Below are positions 8,215 through 16,534 of a stretch of DNA of 64,000 nt, in pieces. The stretch's first letter is position 1, and each line of letters starts with the position of its first letter. The translations under genes and the position numbers were made by a program. Under the pieces are notes generated by a model. That model was given only the letters and a program-made list of their open reading frames with translations. It ran no database searches and was not told where the DNA came from. The stretch comes from Clostridiales bacterium (GTDB taxonomy: Bacteria; Bacillota; Clostridia; Christensenellales; Aristaeellaceae), in assembly GCA_004555155.1 (NCBI GenBank), contig SFJH01000008.1, positions 1-64,000 on the forward strand. Direction: 5' to 3'.

Positions 8215-10203
8215 TTGGATAAAAAACCGATGCGCCGAATCACACTGGGCTTTCTGCCCTACCTGCTGGTTCTGGCCGTGATCCTGCTGATCGTGCAGAT
8301 GATGGGATCCACGTCCCCCGTCAAGCCGGTGACCCTCAGCTACAGCACGCTGCTGGAATGGGTGGAGACCGACCTGCGCAACGATCTGGGCGAAACCGTC
8401 CCCGCGGAACAGCAGGCCATGACGATCGACCGCGTGATCATTCAGGAAAACACGCTGATCGGCCGTTCCGAGAACAGCATCATCTCCGATGCGGATTTCG
8501 GCGCGTACTATGATTTCAAGTGCGTTCTCCCATCGGAAGAGCAGTTCTACAGCGACGTCAACGTCATCTATGCCAGCGTTCTCGAGCGCCCCGTAAGTCC
8601 CACGGAATATCGCTTCCAGGTCACCACCCAGCTCCCCGCCTCGCGCCCCTGGTGGCTGGAGTTCATCCCCTATCTGATCACGTTCGCACTGTTCGGCCTG
8701 CTGTGGTTTTTCCTGATGCGCCAGCAGTCCGGCAGCGGCAAGGGCATGATGAACTTCGGCAAGTCCCGCGCGCGCCTGTCCGATCCCAACGGCGCCAAGG
8801 TCACCTTCTCGGATGTGGCCGGTGCTGAGGAGGAGAAGGAGGAGCTCAAGGAGATCGTCCAGTTCCTGAAGGATCCCCGGAAGTTCACCAAGCTGGGCGC
8901 GAAGATTCCCACCGGCGTGCTGCTGGTAGGCCCGCCCGGCACCGGCAAGACGCTGCTGGCCCGCGCCGTGGCAGGCGAGGCCGGCGTGCCCTTCTTCACC
9001 ATCTCCGGCTCGGACTTCGTCGAGATGTTCGTCGGCGTGGGCGCCTCCCGCGTGCGCGACCTGTTCGATCAGGCCAAGAAGTCCGCGCCCTCGATCATCT
9101 TTATCGATGAGATCGACGCGGTCGGCCGCCAGCGCGGCGCCGGCCTGGGCGGCGGACACGACGAGCGCGAGCAGACCCTCAATCAGCTGCTGGTGGAAAT
9201 GGACGGCTTCACCCAGAATCAGGGCGTGATCGTGATGGCGGCCACCAACCGCGCCGACATCCTCGACCCCGCGCTGCTGCGCCCCGGCCGCTTCGACCGC
9301 CGCATCACCGTGAACTATCCCGACGTGAACGGCCGCGAGGAGATCCTCAAGGTGCACGCGCGCAACAAGCCGCTGGCCGACGACGTCGATCTGTCCGTGC
9401 TCGCCCGCCGCACGCCCTATTTCACCGGTGCGGATCTGATGAACGTGATGAACGAGGCCGCGCTGCTGGCCGCCCGCCGCGACGCGGAGAAGATCGACAT
9501 GCCGATGATCGAGGAGGCGATCACCCGCGTGATGGCCGGTCCGGAGAAGAAGTCCCGCCGCGTCACCGACGCCGACCGACGCCTTGTGGCCTACCACGAG
9601 GGCGGCCACGCCATCGTCTCCTACTACATCCCCGAGTGCGACAAGGTGCATGAGATCACCACGATCCCCCGCGGCTCCGCCGGCGGCTACACCATGTACC
9701 TTCCCCAGGAGGAGTTCAACTTCGTCACCACCGCGCGCCTGCGCGCCGAAATGGCCAGCCTGATGGGCGGCCGCGTGGCGGAGGCGCTCGTGTTCAAGGA
9801 CATCTCCACCGGCGCTTCCAGCGACATCAAGCGCGCCACGGAAATCGCCCGCGGCATGGTCACCGAGTACGGCATGAGCGAAAAGCTCGGCCCGGTCTTC
9901 CTGGGCTCCGAGCACGAGGTCTTCCTCGGAAAGTCCTTCACGCAGCAGAACTCCGGCCTGTCCGAGCGCGTCAACACCGACATCGACGCCGAGGTGCACG
10001 CGCTAATCCAGGGCGCTTACAACCGCGCGGAAGCCATCCTGATCGAGCACCGCGATCAGCTGGATCACCTGGCCGCACTGCTCATCGAGCGCGAAAAGCT
10101 GGACGGCGAGCAGTTCGACCGCTTCATGCAGGGTCTCTTCCCCGCCGACGAAGCGGCTGCGCCCGAAACGCCCGCGGTCAACGACGATTCTGCGGAGGCC
10201 TAG
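8215..10203 (+). CDS. ftsH: ATP-dependent zinc metalloprotease FtsH
   Basis: Membrane-anchored AAA+ protease for quality control of membrane and regulatory proteins, 662 residues. Two transmembrane segments (about 11-30 and 150-168) flank a short extracytoplasmic domain. The AAA module has Walker A GPPGTGKT (239-246), Walker B IIFIDEID, and the second region of homology NRADILDPALLRPGRFDRR. The zinc site is HEGGH (His461-His465) with a later acidic ligand in the helical domain. The start is TTG 8215, with an AGAGAGG purine run 8 bases upstream; ATG 8230 is too far from it. The gene ends in TAG and is followed by a terminator, closing the tilS-hpt-ftsH operon. Confidence 0.97.
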   Translation: MDKKPMRRITLGFLPYLLVLAVILLIVQMMGSTSPVKPVTLSYSTLLEWVETDLRNDLGETVPAEQQAMTIDRVIIQENTLIGRSENSIISDADFGAYYDFKCVLPSEEQFYSDVNVIYASVLERPVSPTEYRFQVTTQLPASRPWWLEFIPYLITFALFGLLWFFLMRQQSGSGKGMMNFGKSRARLSDPNGAKVTFSDVAGAEEEKEELKEIVQFLKDPRKFTKLGAKIPTGVLLVGPPGTGKTLLARAVAGEAGVPFFTISGSDFVEMFVGVGASRVRDLFDQAKKSAPSIIFIDEIDAVGRQRGAGLGGGHDEREQTLNQLLVEMDGFTQNQGVIVMAATNRADILDPALLRPGRFDRRITVNYPDVNGREEILKVHARNKPLADDVDLSVLARRTPYFTGADLMNVMNEAALLAARRDAEKIDMPMIEEAITRVMAGPEKKSRRVTDADRRLVAYHEGGHAIVSYYIPECDKVHEITTIPRGSAGGYTMYLPQEEFNFVTTARLRAEMASLMGGRVAEALVFKDISTGASSDIKRATEIARGMVTEYGMSEKLGPVFLGSEHEVFLGKSFTQQNSGLSERVNTDIDAEVHALIQGAYNRAEAILIEHRDQLDHLAALLIEREKLDGEQFDRFMQGLFPADEAAAPETPAVNDDSAEA

Positions 10204-10226
10204 CTTTCGCACGGTACGCGCATTCT

Positions 10227-10257
10227 CCCCGGCTTCACAAGTGAAGCCGGGATTTTT
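10227..10257 (+). terminator. Intrinsic terminator of ftsH
   Basis: An 11-bp stem (CCCGGCTTCAC / GTGAAGCCGGG) with a tight loop is followed by A and six T. Confidence 0.9.
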
Positions 10258-10340
10258 TGCGCAGCTCCCCGGTTCCGCTCAACTTCATTGTTTTTTTACA
10301 CAGGGGCAAGAGAATCACGCTTAAATTCACTCCGTTTCTG

Positions 10341-10349
10341 TGATATAAT
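10341..10349 (+). promoter_or_regulatory. Extended -10 promoter of vanW
   Basis: TGATATAAT: a perfect TATAAT preceded by TG, the extended -10 form. The -35 region is poor (TTAAAT at 10321-10326). The start site would be near 10356, leaving a leader of about 170 bases. Confidence 0.7.
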
Positions 10350-10363
10350 ATTTTATACATGTC

Positions 10364-10469
10364 GGGGACGGTTTCCGCATATACGCGTTCACCTGCGCAG
10401 ATATTCTCTATGCGCGAAAAATTTGGATATGAACCGGCAAATGCGGAAATAACAATCACGCAGGTCCCC
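10364..10469 (+). promoter_or_regulatory. Structured 5' leader of vanW, class unknown
   Basis: Four helices nest inside each other: GGGGAC 10364-10369 with GTCCCC 10464-10469; TTTCCGCAT 10372-10380 with ATGCGGAAA 10441-10449 (9 bp, perfect); GTTCA 10387-10391 with TGAAC 10430-10434; GCGCA 10395-10399 with TGCGC 10411-10415. They fill the space between promoter and start codon. I do not recognise a known riboswitch. Confidence 0.55.
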
Positions 10470-10529
10470 ATTGTCTCGCGCAGCTGCCACAGCGCGGCAC
10501 ACAACAATGATCGCAACGGAGCAGTGAGC

Positions 10530-12269
10530 ATGCAGAATCAAAACCATCGCGCGCGCGCCAACGGCCCGCGTACCGTGAGCGTGGCGCCGCGGCGCAATTC
10601 TCCGACGGCTTTGTCACGCTCTGCGCAGGGCTCAGGCCGCCGGACGCAGACGCGCCCCGCCGGCGCCGCTTCGCGCGCGCCGCGTCCGGACGGCCGCAGG
10701 CCCCAGTCTGCGCCGAGCCGTCCCCGAAGCGCCAGCGCTCCGCGTTCCCGGAATACCGGTCGGCCGGCAGCCCATTCCCAAACCGGCGCCCGCCGTCCCG
10801 GGCAGCCCGCCGGTCGTTCCGGCGCTCCGCGTCGTCCCGCTTCTTATAAAGCACCACGAAGAAGGCGAAAATACGGCCTCTTCGCTTTTGTTGTGCTTGC
10901 CTGCGCGGTGGTGATTGCGGTCTACTTCATCCGGCTGTTCTCCGTGGTGGGGATCGGCGAACAGACCTTCATCCAGAACGTCTACGTCAACAACATCAGC
11001 TTCGCCGGCATGACCAAGGCGGAGGGCTTTGCCGCCGCCCAGGCGATGAAGGAAGAATGGCTGAACACGGTGTATACCTTCTCCTACCTGGATCATTCGT
11101 GGAATTTCACCCGATCCATGGTCAATGCCGACATCGACTATGAAAGCCGCCTGGAATACGCCTGGAATCTCGGACATGTGGGCAATATCTTCGAGCGCAA
11201 GCGCGACATCGAGATGTTCGCCCGGAATCCCGTGTACCTGACCGTCGAGCCCACCTATGACGAGAGCCTGCTGAACGCGTTCATCGACGAAATCTGCTCC
11301 GCCATCGACGTGGAGGCCGTGGACGCGGTGGTGGTTTCGGACGTGGATCAGCCCGTGGTGCTCACCCAGTCCCAGACAGGGCTGCGGGTCAACCGCGAGC
11401 AGCTGAGCGAACAGATCGTGAGCTTGCTGACCTCCAACGACGTGGACACCGCGCTGCCGGTGGAGACCGTGTTCCCCGCCATCAATTCCGATGACGTCAG
11501 CTATCAGATCATCGGGCAGTTTTCCACCGACGTGTCCTTCCGCAACGGCAAGAGCCGCACCAACGTGCGCGTCGCGCTGAGCGCCTTCAACGGCGTCACC
11601 GTCATGCCCGGCGAAATCGTCAGCTTCAACGACGTCGTCGGCGAGCGCACGACGGCCAACGGCTTCCAGGAGGCCACGGAATACGCCGGAGACAAGACCA
11701 CGCTGGGCGTGGGCGGCGGCGTCTGCCAGGCGTCCACCACGCTGTACAACGCTGTGATCATGGCCGGCATGACCATCACCGAGCGCTCCCAGCACACCAT
11801 GACCGTCTCCTACGTGGATCCCAGCCTCGACGCGGCCGTCGCCTGGCCGAAGAAGGATCTGAAGTTCACCAACAACACGGAGTACCCCATCTACATCTAT
11901 ACGTCGGTCACCGACAAGGTTGCCACCGTGACCGTCTACGGCCACCGCCCCGACTACTTCTATCGGTTGGAATCCCTGGTCGTGGAGGAGAACATCCCCT
12001 CCACAAAGATCAACTACATCGAGGACACGGAGGGCACGCACGTCTACTACACCGACGAAAGCGTCCTCGAGTCCAAGGGCAAGCCCGGCTGCAAGAGCCA
12101 GGGCTGGATCGTGGCCTACGACTGGGAGACCAAGCAGGAGGTCTCCCGCACACAGATCTCCAACGACAGCTACTCTCCCGGCGCATCCGTCTACTATGTC
12201 GGCATCCATGACCGTGCCGCTGATCCCATGGCGCCCAGCACCTCCCCGGCGCTGACGCCCAATCAATAA
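10530..12269 (+). CDS. VanW-family cell-envelope protein
   Basis: 579 residues from ATG 10530, chosen because GGAG lies 8 bases upstream and a structured leader occupies the open frame before it. The first 110 residues are basic, Arg/Pro/Ser-rich and disordered, followed by one transmembrane helix (GLFAFVVLACAVVIAVYF), a signal-anchor topology with the bulk outside. The exterior has a PG-binding-like domain (about 150-310), then the VanW domain with VMPGEIVSFNDVVGERT, GVGGGVCQASTTLYNAVIMAG and TNNTEYPIYIYT. VanW proteins occur in glycopeptide-resistance clusters but their activity is not established; no van genes are near, so a general envelope role is likely. Confidence 0.88.
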   Translation: MQNQNHRARANGPRTVSVAPRRNSPTALSRSAQGSGRRTQTRPAGAASRAPRPDGRRPQSAPSRPRSASAPRSRNTGRPAAHSQTGARRPGQPAGRSGAPRRPASYKAPRRRRKYGLFAFVVLACAVVIAVYFIRLFSVVGIGEQTFIQNVYVNNISFAGMTKAEGFAAAQAMKEEWLNTVYTFSYLDHSWNFTRSMVNADIDYESRLEYAWNLGHVGNIFERKRDIEMFARNPVYLTVEPTYDESLLNAFIDEICSAIDVEAVDAVVVSDVDQPVVLTQSQTGLRVNREQLSEQIVSLLTSNDVDTALPVETVFPAINSDDVSYQIIGQFSTDVSFRNGKSRTNVRVALSAFNGVTVMPGEIVSFNDVVGERTTANGFQEATEYAGDKTTLGVGGGVCQASTTLYNAVIMAGMTITERSQHTMTVSYVDPSLDAAVAWPKKDLKFTNNTEYPIYIYTSVTDKVATVTVYGHRPDYFYRLESLVVEENIPSTKINYIEDTEGTHVYYTDESVLESKGKPGCKSQGWIVAYDWETKQEVSRTQISNDSYSPGASVYYVGIHDRAADPMAPSTSPALTPNQ

Positions 12270-12287
12270 GAAACGGAGTTGAATCCC

Positions 12288-12665
12288 TTGAAGAAGTGCT
12301 TTTTGACCCAGAATGGCCCGCGCGCCATCGGCCCGTATTCCACTGCCGTCGTTCACGGCGACACCTGCTATCTCTCTGGCATCATCCCCGTCGTGCCCGC
12401 TACGGGCAAGCTCGCGGAAGGCGATGCTGCAGCGCAGGCCCGTCAGGTGTTTGAAAACATGAAGGTCATCCTCTCCGAGCTGAACAGCTCCATGGCGGAT
12501 GTTCTGAAGACCACGGTCTTCCTTCAGGATCTCGGCTCCTTCGGCGACGTCAACGCCGTGTACGCCGAGTACTTTGGTCCCGACTACCCCGCGCGCAGCT
12601 GCGTGGAGGTTTCCAAGCTTCCTATGGGAGCGCTGGTCGAAGTGGAAGCAATCATCAGGATGTAA
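12288..12665 (+). CDS. ridA: RidA/YjgF family enamine/imine deaminase
   Basis: Hydrolyses reactive 2-aminoacrylate-type enamines released by PLP enzymes; small trimeric cytoplasmic protein, 125 residues. It carries the family hallmarks GPYSTAVV near the N-terminus, YLSGIIPV, NMKVILSELNSSMADVLKTTVFL and the C-terminal PARSCVEVSKLPMGALVEVEAI, including the substrate-binding Arg. The start is TTG 12288 (GGAG 9 bases upstream); another TTG at 12279 touches the GGAG. It sits 18 bases after vanW and 43 before the PRPP-synthetase-like gene, so these three may be co-transcribed. Confidence 0.92.
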   Translation: MKKCFLTQNGPRAIGPYSTAVVHGDTCYLSGIIPVVPATGKLAEGDAAAQARQVFENMKVILSELNSSMADVLKTTVFLQDLGSFGDVNAVYAEYFGPDYPARSCVEVSKLPMGALVEVEAIIRM

Positions 12666-12708
12666 TGGGTTTCCCGGAGGCAAATGATAAAGGAGTGTGG
12701 GGTTTTGT

Positions 12709-13704
12709 ATGTTTAACAGTGCTAAGATCTTCGCAGGCAGCGGCGGACAGGTATTTGCCGAGCGCATGTGCTCCTACATGGGCAAGAAGCTCAGCTCTTC
12801 TGAGGTGATCACCTTCTCCGAAGGCAATACCTTCGTTCGCATCAACGAGTCTGTCCGCGACTGCGACGTATTCTTGGTTCAGCCGATTGGCATGCATTCC
12901 AACGACGAATTCGTCGAGATCCTCTTCTGGATGGACGCCTTCAAGCGCGCCAATGCGCACACCGTCACGCTGGTCATGCCCTACTTTGGCTACGGCAAGG
13001 GCGACAAGAAGGATGAGCCCCGCGTTTCCATCCGCGCCCGCGTCTGCGCGGAGTGCATGGAGCTCGCCGGCGCCGACCGCTTTGTGACCATGGATCTGCA
13101 TGCTCAGCAGATTCAGGGCTTCTTCAAGCGCCCGATGGACCATCTGTATGCGCAGCCGATGCTCAAGGAAGTCATCTCGCGCGTGGGAACCGAGAACATG
13201 GTCGTCGTCTCTCCCGACGCAGGCTACGCCAAGCAGGCCCGCAAGTTCGCGGCTTCTCTGAATCTGCCCATCGCCATCGGCGACAAGACCCGCACCGACC
13301 ACAGCGAAAACGCGGAGGTGCTGGAGATCATCGGCGATGTGAAGGGCAAGAACTGCCTGATCGTGGACGATTTCACCATCTCCGGCGGCACGCTGGTGAA
13401 CCTGGCCGAGGGACTGAAGGCCCGCGGCGCGCTGGACATCACCGCCATGCTCAGCCACAACATCATCTCCGCCCGCGGCGTCCAGAAGCTCAACGCCAGC
13501 CCCATCAAGACCATCTATTCCACCGACACCGTGTTCAATCCGAACATCGTCGGCCAGGAGAAGTTCAAGACCGTGTCCGTTGCTCCGATGTTCGCCGAAA
13601 CCATCATGCGCTACTACCGGCACGATTCCATCAATCAGATGTTCTCCCAGCTTCCGGACCATGTCATCGAGGCGGGTATCAGCCTTGCCGGACTGGAGCT
13701 GTAA
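12709..13704 (+). CDS. Divergent ribose-phosphate pyrophosphokinase family protein
   Basis: 331 residues across the whole PRPP-synthetase fold: FSEGNTFVRINESVRDCDVFLVQ, KRANAHTVTLVMPYFGYG, MDLHAQQIQGFF (conserved His), VVVSPDAGYAKQARK and VSVAPMFAETIMRYY. The catalytic elements differ from standard Prs. The ATP-binding RQDRK region reads YGKGDKKDEPRVSIRA, the flexible loop DKRRPRPN reads DKTRTDHSEN, and the PRPP loop DDIIDTAGT reads DDFTISGGT. It is probably still a PRPP synthetase or a specialised relative acting on another sugar phosphate. ATG 12709 is the best start although AAAGGAG is about 13 bases away. A terminator follows. Confidence 0.8.
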   Translation: MFNSAKIFAGSGGQVFAERMCSYMGKKLSSSEVITFSEGNTFVRINESVRDCDVFLVQPIGMHSNDEFVEILFWMDAFKRANAHTVTLVMPYFGYGKGDKKDEPRVSIRARVCAECMELAGADRFVTMDLHAQQIQGFFKRPMDHLYAQPMLKEVISRVGTENMVVVSPDAGYAKQARKFAASLNLPIAIGDKTRTDHSENAEVLEIIGDVKGKNCLIVDDFTISGGTLVNLAEGLKARGALDITAMLSHNIISARGVQKLNASPIKTIYSTDTVFNPNIVGQEKFKTVSVAPMFAETIMRYYRHDSINQMFSQLPDHVIEAGISLAGLEL

Positions 13705-13755
13705 GCCTCTCCCTCTGCCCTGGCCGCTGCGCGGTCGGGGCACTGTTTGAATTGT

Positions 13756-13795
13756 AAAGAGCTGCGTCCCGTCAAGAACGGCGCAGCTCTTTTTC
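13756..13795 (+). terminator. Terminator between convergent prs-like and exporter genes
   Basis: An 11-bp stem (AAAGAGCTGCG / CGCAGCTCTTT) with an inner CCGT/ACGG extension is followed by a T-run on the plus strand. The A-tract on the other side makes it usable by the minus-strand gene ending at 13821. Confidence 0.85.
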
Positions 13796-13820
13796 CGCAT
13801 GTTCCCAATGCCGATGCGTT

Positions 13821-14285
13821 TCAATGCTTTGCTCCCCCGGCCTCATCCGCAGTGCGCCGGAAGTGAAGATGGAAGAACCGGTGCGGCAGCTCAAAGATCA
13901 CCACAATGCCCAACACGATGGCGATCATGATCTTCAGCGCGGAAAAGCCGCTGGTCACCGCCTCGCCGAGCTGATCCGTCACCAGATAATAGGCCGCCCA
14001 GTAAATCTTCGCGCCCGGCACCAGCGGAAAGATGCCCGTAATGACAAAGATCGTCGCAGGACAGCGCTCCAGCACCGCCGTAAAGCGGCACAGCAGCACG
14101 ACCAGCGCCGTTGCAAAAAAGGACGCCGTCGCCGCTCCCACGCTGGTCAATCCAACCAGCAGTCCGTAGGCCAGCCATCCCGCCGCGCCGATTGCGCCGC
14201 AGTAGAGATAGTATTTTCGCGGCACGCCGAACAGCAGCGCAAAGGCGATCGTACCGCAGGCCGCAGCTATCAGTTCAACGATCAC
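13821..14285 (-). CDS. ThrE/YjjB-type threonine/serine exporter, small subunit
   Basis: 154 residues, almost wholly hydrophobic with about five transmembrane segments (IVELIAAACGTIAFALLFG, CGAIGAAGWLAYGLLVG, ATASFFATALVVLL, FVITGIFPLVPGAKIYWAAYYL, IMIAIVLGIVVIFEL). The FPLVPGA motif is typical of the DUF3815/YjjB half of split ThrE exporters. The start is a GTG at 14285 that overlaps the preceding stop as GTGA, with GGGAGG upstream. Together with the upstream gene it should form one amino-acid efflux transporter; the substrate is not visible from sequence. Confidence 0.85.
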   Translation of the reverse strand: MIVELIAAACGTIAFALLFGVPRKYYLYCGAIGAAGWLAYGLLVGLTSVGAATASFFATALVVLLCRFTAVLERCPATIFVITGIFPLVPGAKIYWAAYYLVTDQLGEAVTSGFSALKIMIAIVLGIVVIFELPHRFFHLHFRRTADEAGGAKH

Positions 14286-15085
14286 AGCATGACGCCTCCC
14301 ATCAGACCATGATAAATCGTGAACATCACGCCCACGCCGATGGCAATGCACAGAAACACCAGAATCGCGTCCAGCAGGCGCACCGCGCCTGAGATATAGT
14401 CCCCGTCGGCGATATCCCGAATGCCGTTGGTGAACGCGATTCCCGGCACCAGCGGCATGATGGCGCCGCTGATCATCGGGCTCAGCTTTCCTCCAAGCCC
14501 CAGCCGATAGCAGCCCAGGCAGACCAGAACCACCAGCATGCCGCCGCTGATATTGCTGACGATCTTGCTCAAATGCGCGCCGATGTACAGCTCAAAGATA
14601 TACAGCAGCACGCCTGCGACAAAGGCTGCCAGGCCGTCGGCTGCGCCGCCGCCCATCAGAATGCAGAAAAAAGCGCTGCCTGCTCCGGAGGCCAGCACCT
14701 GCAGCCATTTCTTCGCCGGCGGCATGCGGTCAATCTCCCTCAGGCGCTGCTCCACATCCTCGATGTGCTCGTATTTTCCGTCCGCAATCTCCCGGGACAG
14801 CTGATTGACAGCCACCACCTTGTCCAGCTGCGCACCGCGAACGGGAATGTGCTGTACCCGCGCATAGGAATGATCGGAGCCATGACCGCCGGTCGTGAAG
14901 ATCCCGTTGCTGAGCACGAAGAACTCGCCGGAATCCACGCCATAGTGGCGACAAATCCGCTCCATCGTCTCCTCCACCCGGGATATCTCCGCGCCATTCT
15001 GCAGCAGGATGTGTCCGGCCTCCATGGCCGCATCCAGTACCCGTCTCTTCTCGCAGCTCTGTGCCAGTTGCTTCAGTTGCTCCAC
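14282..15085 (-). CDS. ThrE/YjjP-type threonine/serine exporter, large subunit
   Basis: 267 residues, DUF1212/YjjP family. The N-terminal cytoplasmic half carries GHILLQNGAEISRVEETMERI and the GIFTTGG stretch; five hydrophobic helices follow, including ISGAIMPLVPGIAFTNGIRDI, the counterpart of the FPLVPGA motif in the partner. Start GTG 15085 with GGAAGGGG upstream. It is translationally coupled to the small subunit. A TTGACA-18-TATACT promoter lies 85 bases upstream. Confidence 0.87.
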   Translation of the reverse strand: MEQLKQLAQSCEKRRVLDAAMEAGHILLQNGAEISRVEETMERICRHYGVDSGEFFVLSNGIFTTGGHGSDHSYARVQHIPVRGAQLDKVVAVNQLSREIADGKYEHIEDVEQRLREIDRMPPAKKWLQVLASGAGSAFFCILMGGGAADGLAAFVAGVLLYIFELYIGAHLSKIVSNISGGMLVVLVCLGCYRLGLGGKLSPMISGAIMPLVPGIAFTNGIRDIADGDYISGAVRLLDAILVFLCIAIGVGVMFTIYHGLMGGVML

Positions 15086-15169
15086 CGCTGTTGATCCCCT
15101 TCCTGCCGTTCAAACCCCAATCCGACGCCCTCGGCAAAATCCCACCGTTTTCCCTGCTTTTCGTGATTC

Positions 15170-15199
15170 AGTATAGAACACAAACGAGCGATTTGTCAA
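15170..15199 (-). promoter_or_regulatory. Sigma-A promoter of the exporter pair
   Basis: Minus strand: TTGACA (15194-15199), 18-bp spacer, TATACT (15170-15175). Confidence 0.85.
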
Positions 15200-15322
15200 T
15201 GTCCGCTGCAACAAAAGTCTCCCGTTCCGCTCCCTTCTTCCCCCAATCGCCCGCCGGATCCCCTGAGCAAACGGGATTTCCCGGAAGGATTTCCGCAGTC
15301 CACCCTCCTCGGATTTTCATGG

Positions 15323-15380
15323 AAAGCGTCAAAGACGCTTTTTTGACATGCAAAGCGCCGCCCCGACAGGACGGCGCTTT
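15323..15380. terminator. Two tandem hairpins after the U32-like gene
   Basis: AAAGCGTC / GACGCTTT (15323-15341) is followed on the plus strand by a T-run; AAAGCGCCG / CGGCGCTTT (15352-15380) is adjacent. T-runs are better on the plus strand, but the only gene that would need them is the minus-strand one ending at 15438, so they may act weakly in both directions. The rest of 15200-15437 holds nothing I recognise. Confidence 0.5.
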
Positions 15381-15437
15381 TATCATGCTGTGCAGATGAA
15401 CCAAAGCTGCGGAGACTCCCCGCTCTCCGGTCGATGT

Positions 15438-16367
15438 TCAGAACAGATCCAGCATATTGTCCAGATAGATTTCCTCTCGGACCTTCAGCTGATGCTCCGG
15501 CTTCGTCATGTAATAGAGCAGGAATTCCAGAATCAGAGCGCTGCCCAGCCCCCGGCCTTCGATCTTGAAATGGGAGAAGCCCATCGGCAGATAGGTGTTC
15601 ACAATATCGCCGACGCCGATGAATCCGGGGTTCGTCATTGCTTTTGAAAAGCGATAACCGCCGTCGGCATCGGGCGCAGCGCAGCGATGCTCGGAGCGAT
15701 CTTCGCCCAGATTCTTTCGGCTGACCTCCTCATAGCACCTCTTTCTGTCCCTGCAGCCAAACCAGCAGCATTCATTGCACAGAAATTCCACCTTGCCCTT
15801 CTGTTGCCCGGGCAGCGCGTTCAGCTCGGCAAACGCCTTGTTCAGCCGGAAGTCCGGCACGACAACCTGAAATTCCTCCCGCGCCAGTTCGCGCTCCAAT
15901 TGCTGGAATTCCGTCAGCACCTTGGTGGTGGAGGAAACGAGATAAAGCCCCGGGTACCTGCGCTTCAGGTGATCCAGCAGGAGCTCCGAGTGGATGATCA
16001 CGCCGTTCCGGGGGCCGCCGCTTTCCTCAAACATCCTGCAAAGCGCATTGCACCTTCTGTCTGCGAGATGCTCCTCCCGCAGCAGGGAATTGCTGAACGT
16101 CAGCCGGGCCGAGATCCCGTAGGCCCGCGTCAGAGCCAGAGCCGCCCGCGGATCGCAGGCGCCGCTTCCGACGCGGCCTCCGCCCCAAATGCAGTCCGCC
16201 GGAGCGCCATAGATCGAGCCGATCTCACACCAATCGTAGAAATACGCTCTGTGCTCATAAAACAGCGGCAGAAACATACGGTACAGATCATAGAACTCAA
16301 ACAGGCCGGGAAGATGATAGTACGCAATACCCTCTCCCGATTTAGTCATCTCTGAATTGTTCGTCAT
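15438..16367 (-). CDS. U32-peptidase-like TIM-barrel protein with Cys cluster
   Basis: 309 residues. I do not recognise a characterised orthologue. The C-terminal half has a cysteine cluster CNECCWFGCRDRKRCY (about residues 197-212) and a later HRC, followed by FKIEGRGLGSALILEFLLYYM. This layout resembles U32-type proteins that hold an iron-sulfur cluster on a TIM barrel. The N-terminal part (IGSIYGAPADCIWGGGR, RLTFSNSLLREEHL) also fits barrel strands. Start ATG 16367, because GGTGAT complementary to the 16S tail lies 6 bases upstream. It is the second reading frame after a consensus promoter (16507-16534), behind a tiny signal-peptide ORF. Function unknown; redox or tRNA/cofactor modification are possibilities. 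Confidence 0.55.
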   Translation of the reverse strand: MTNNSEMTKSGEGIAYYHLPGLFEFYDLYRMFLPLFYEHRAYFYDWCEIGSIYGAPADCIWGGGRVGSGACDPRAALALTRAYGISARLTFSNSLLREEHLADRRCNALCRMFEESGGPRNGVIIHSELLLDHLKRRYPGLYLVSSTTKVLTEFQQLERELAREEFQVVVPDFRLNKAFAELNALPGQQKGKVEFLCNECCWFGCRDRKRCYEEVSRKNLGEDRSEHRCAAPDADGGYRFSKAMTNPGFIGVGDIVNTYLPMGFSHFKIEGRGLGSALILEFLLYYMTKPEHQLKVREEIYLDNMLDLF

Positions 16368-16385
16368 TTCAATCACCAGGCATGC

Positions 16386-16469
16386 TCAGGTAGCCTGCGC
16401 CGCGCCCGCCATCCCGGAAACCGCAATCAGCGCCAGACAGCAAACAGCAGCAATCTTCCGCTTCAGCAT
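16386..16469 (-). CDS. 27-residue signal-peptide-like ORF
   Basis: MLKRKIAAVCCLALIAVSG continues to MAGAAQAT and a stop. It has a basic N-region, a hydrophobic core and an AQA-T cleavage-like end, with only one residue left after cleavage. GGGAGAG lies 9 bases before the ATG, and the gene is the first translated element after a TTGACA-16-TATAAT promoter. It may be a leader peptide for the downstream gene, a small exported peptide, or the stub of a secreted protein lost by deletion. Confidence 0.5.
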   Translation of the reverse strand: MLKRKIAAVCCLALIAVSGMAGAAQAT

Positions 16470-16506
16470 GTTGCTTTCTCTCCCACGTTTCCTGATTCTG
16501 TTTTTC

Positions 16507-16534
16507 ATTATACTCAGCGCTCCCGGCTTGTCAA
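16507..16534 (-). promoter_or_regulatory. Consensus sigma-A promoter
   Basis: Minus strand: TTGACA (16529-16534), 16-bp spacer, TATAAT (16507-16512). Both boxes are perfect. It serves the 27-residue ORF and the U32-like gene. Confidence 0.88.

Noticed and set aside
8209..9999. Long minus-strand open frame opposite ftsH
   Set aside because: Composition-driven shadow of a GC-rich gene; no ribosome site, no family similarity, and ftsH is unmistakable on the other strand. Similar long antisense frames at 2566-4095, 10632-12767, 36484-38553, 38468-40210, 41152-43221, 47350-49341, 49223-51028 and 52846-55794 were rejected for the same reason.
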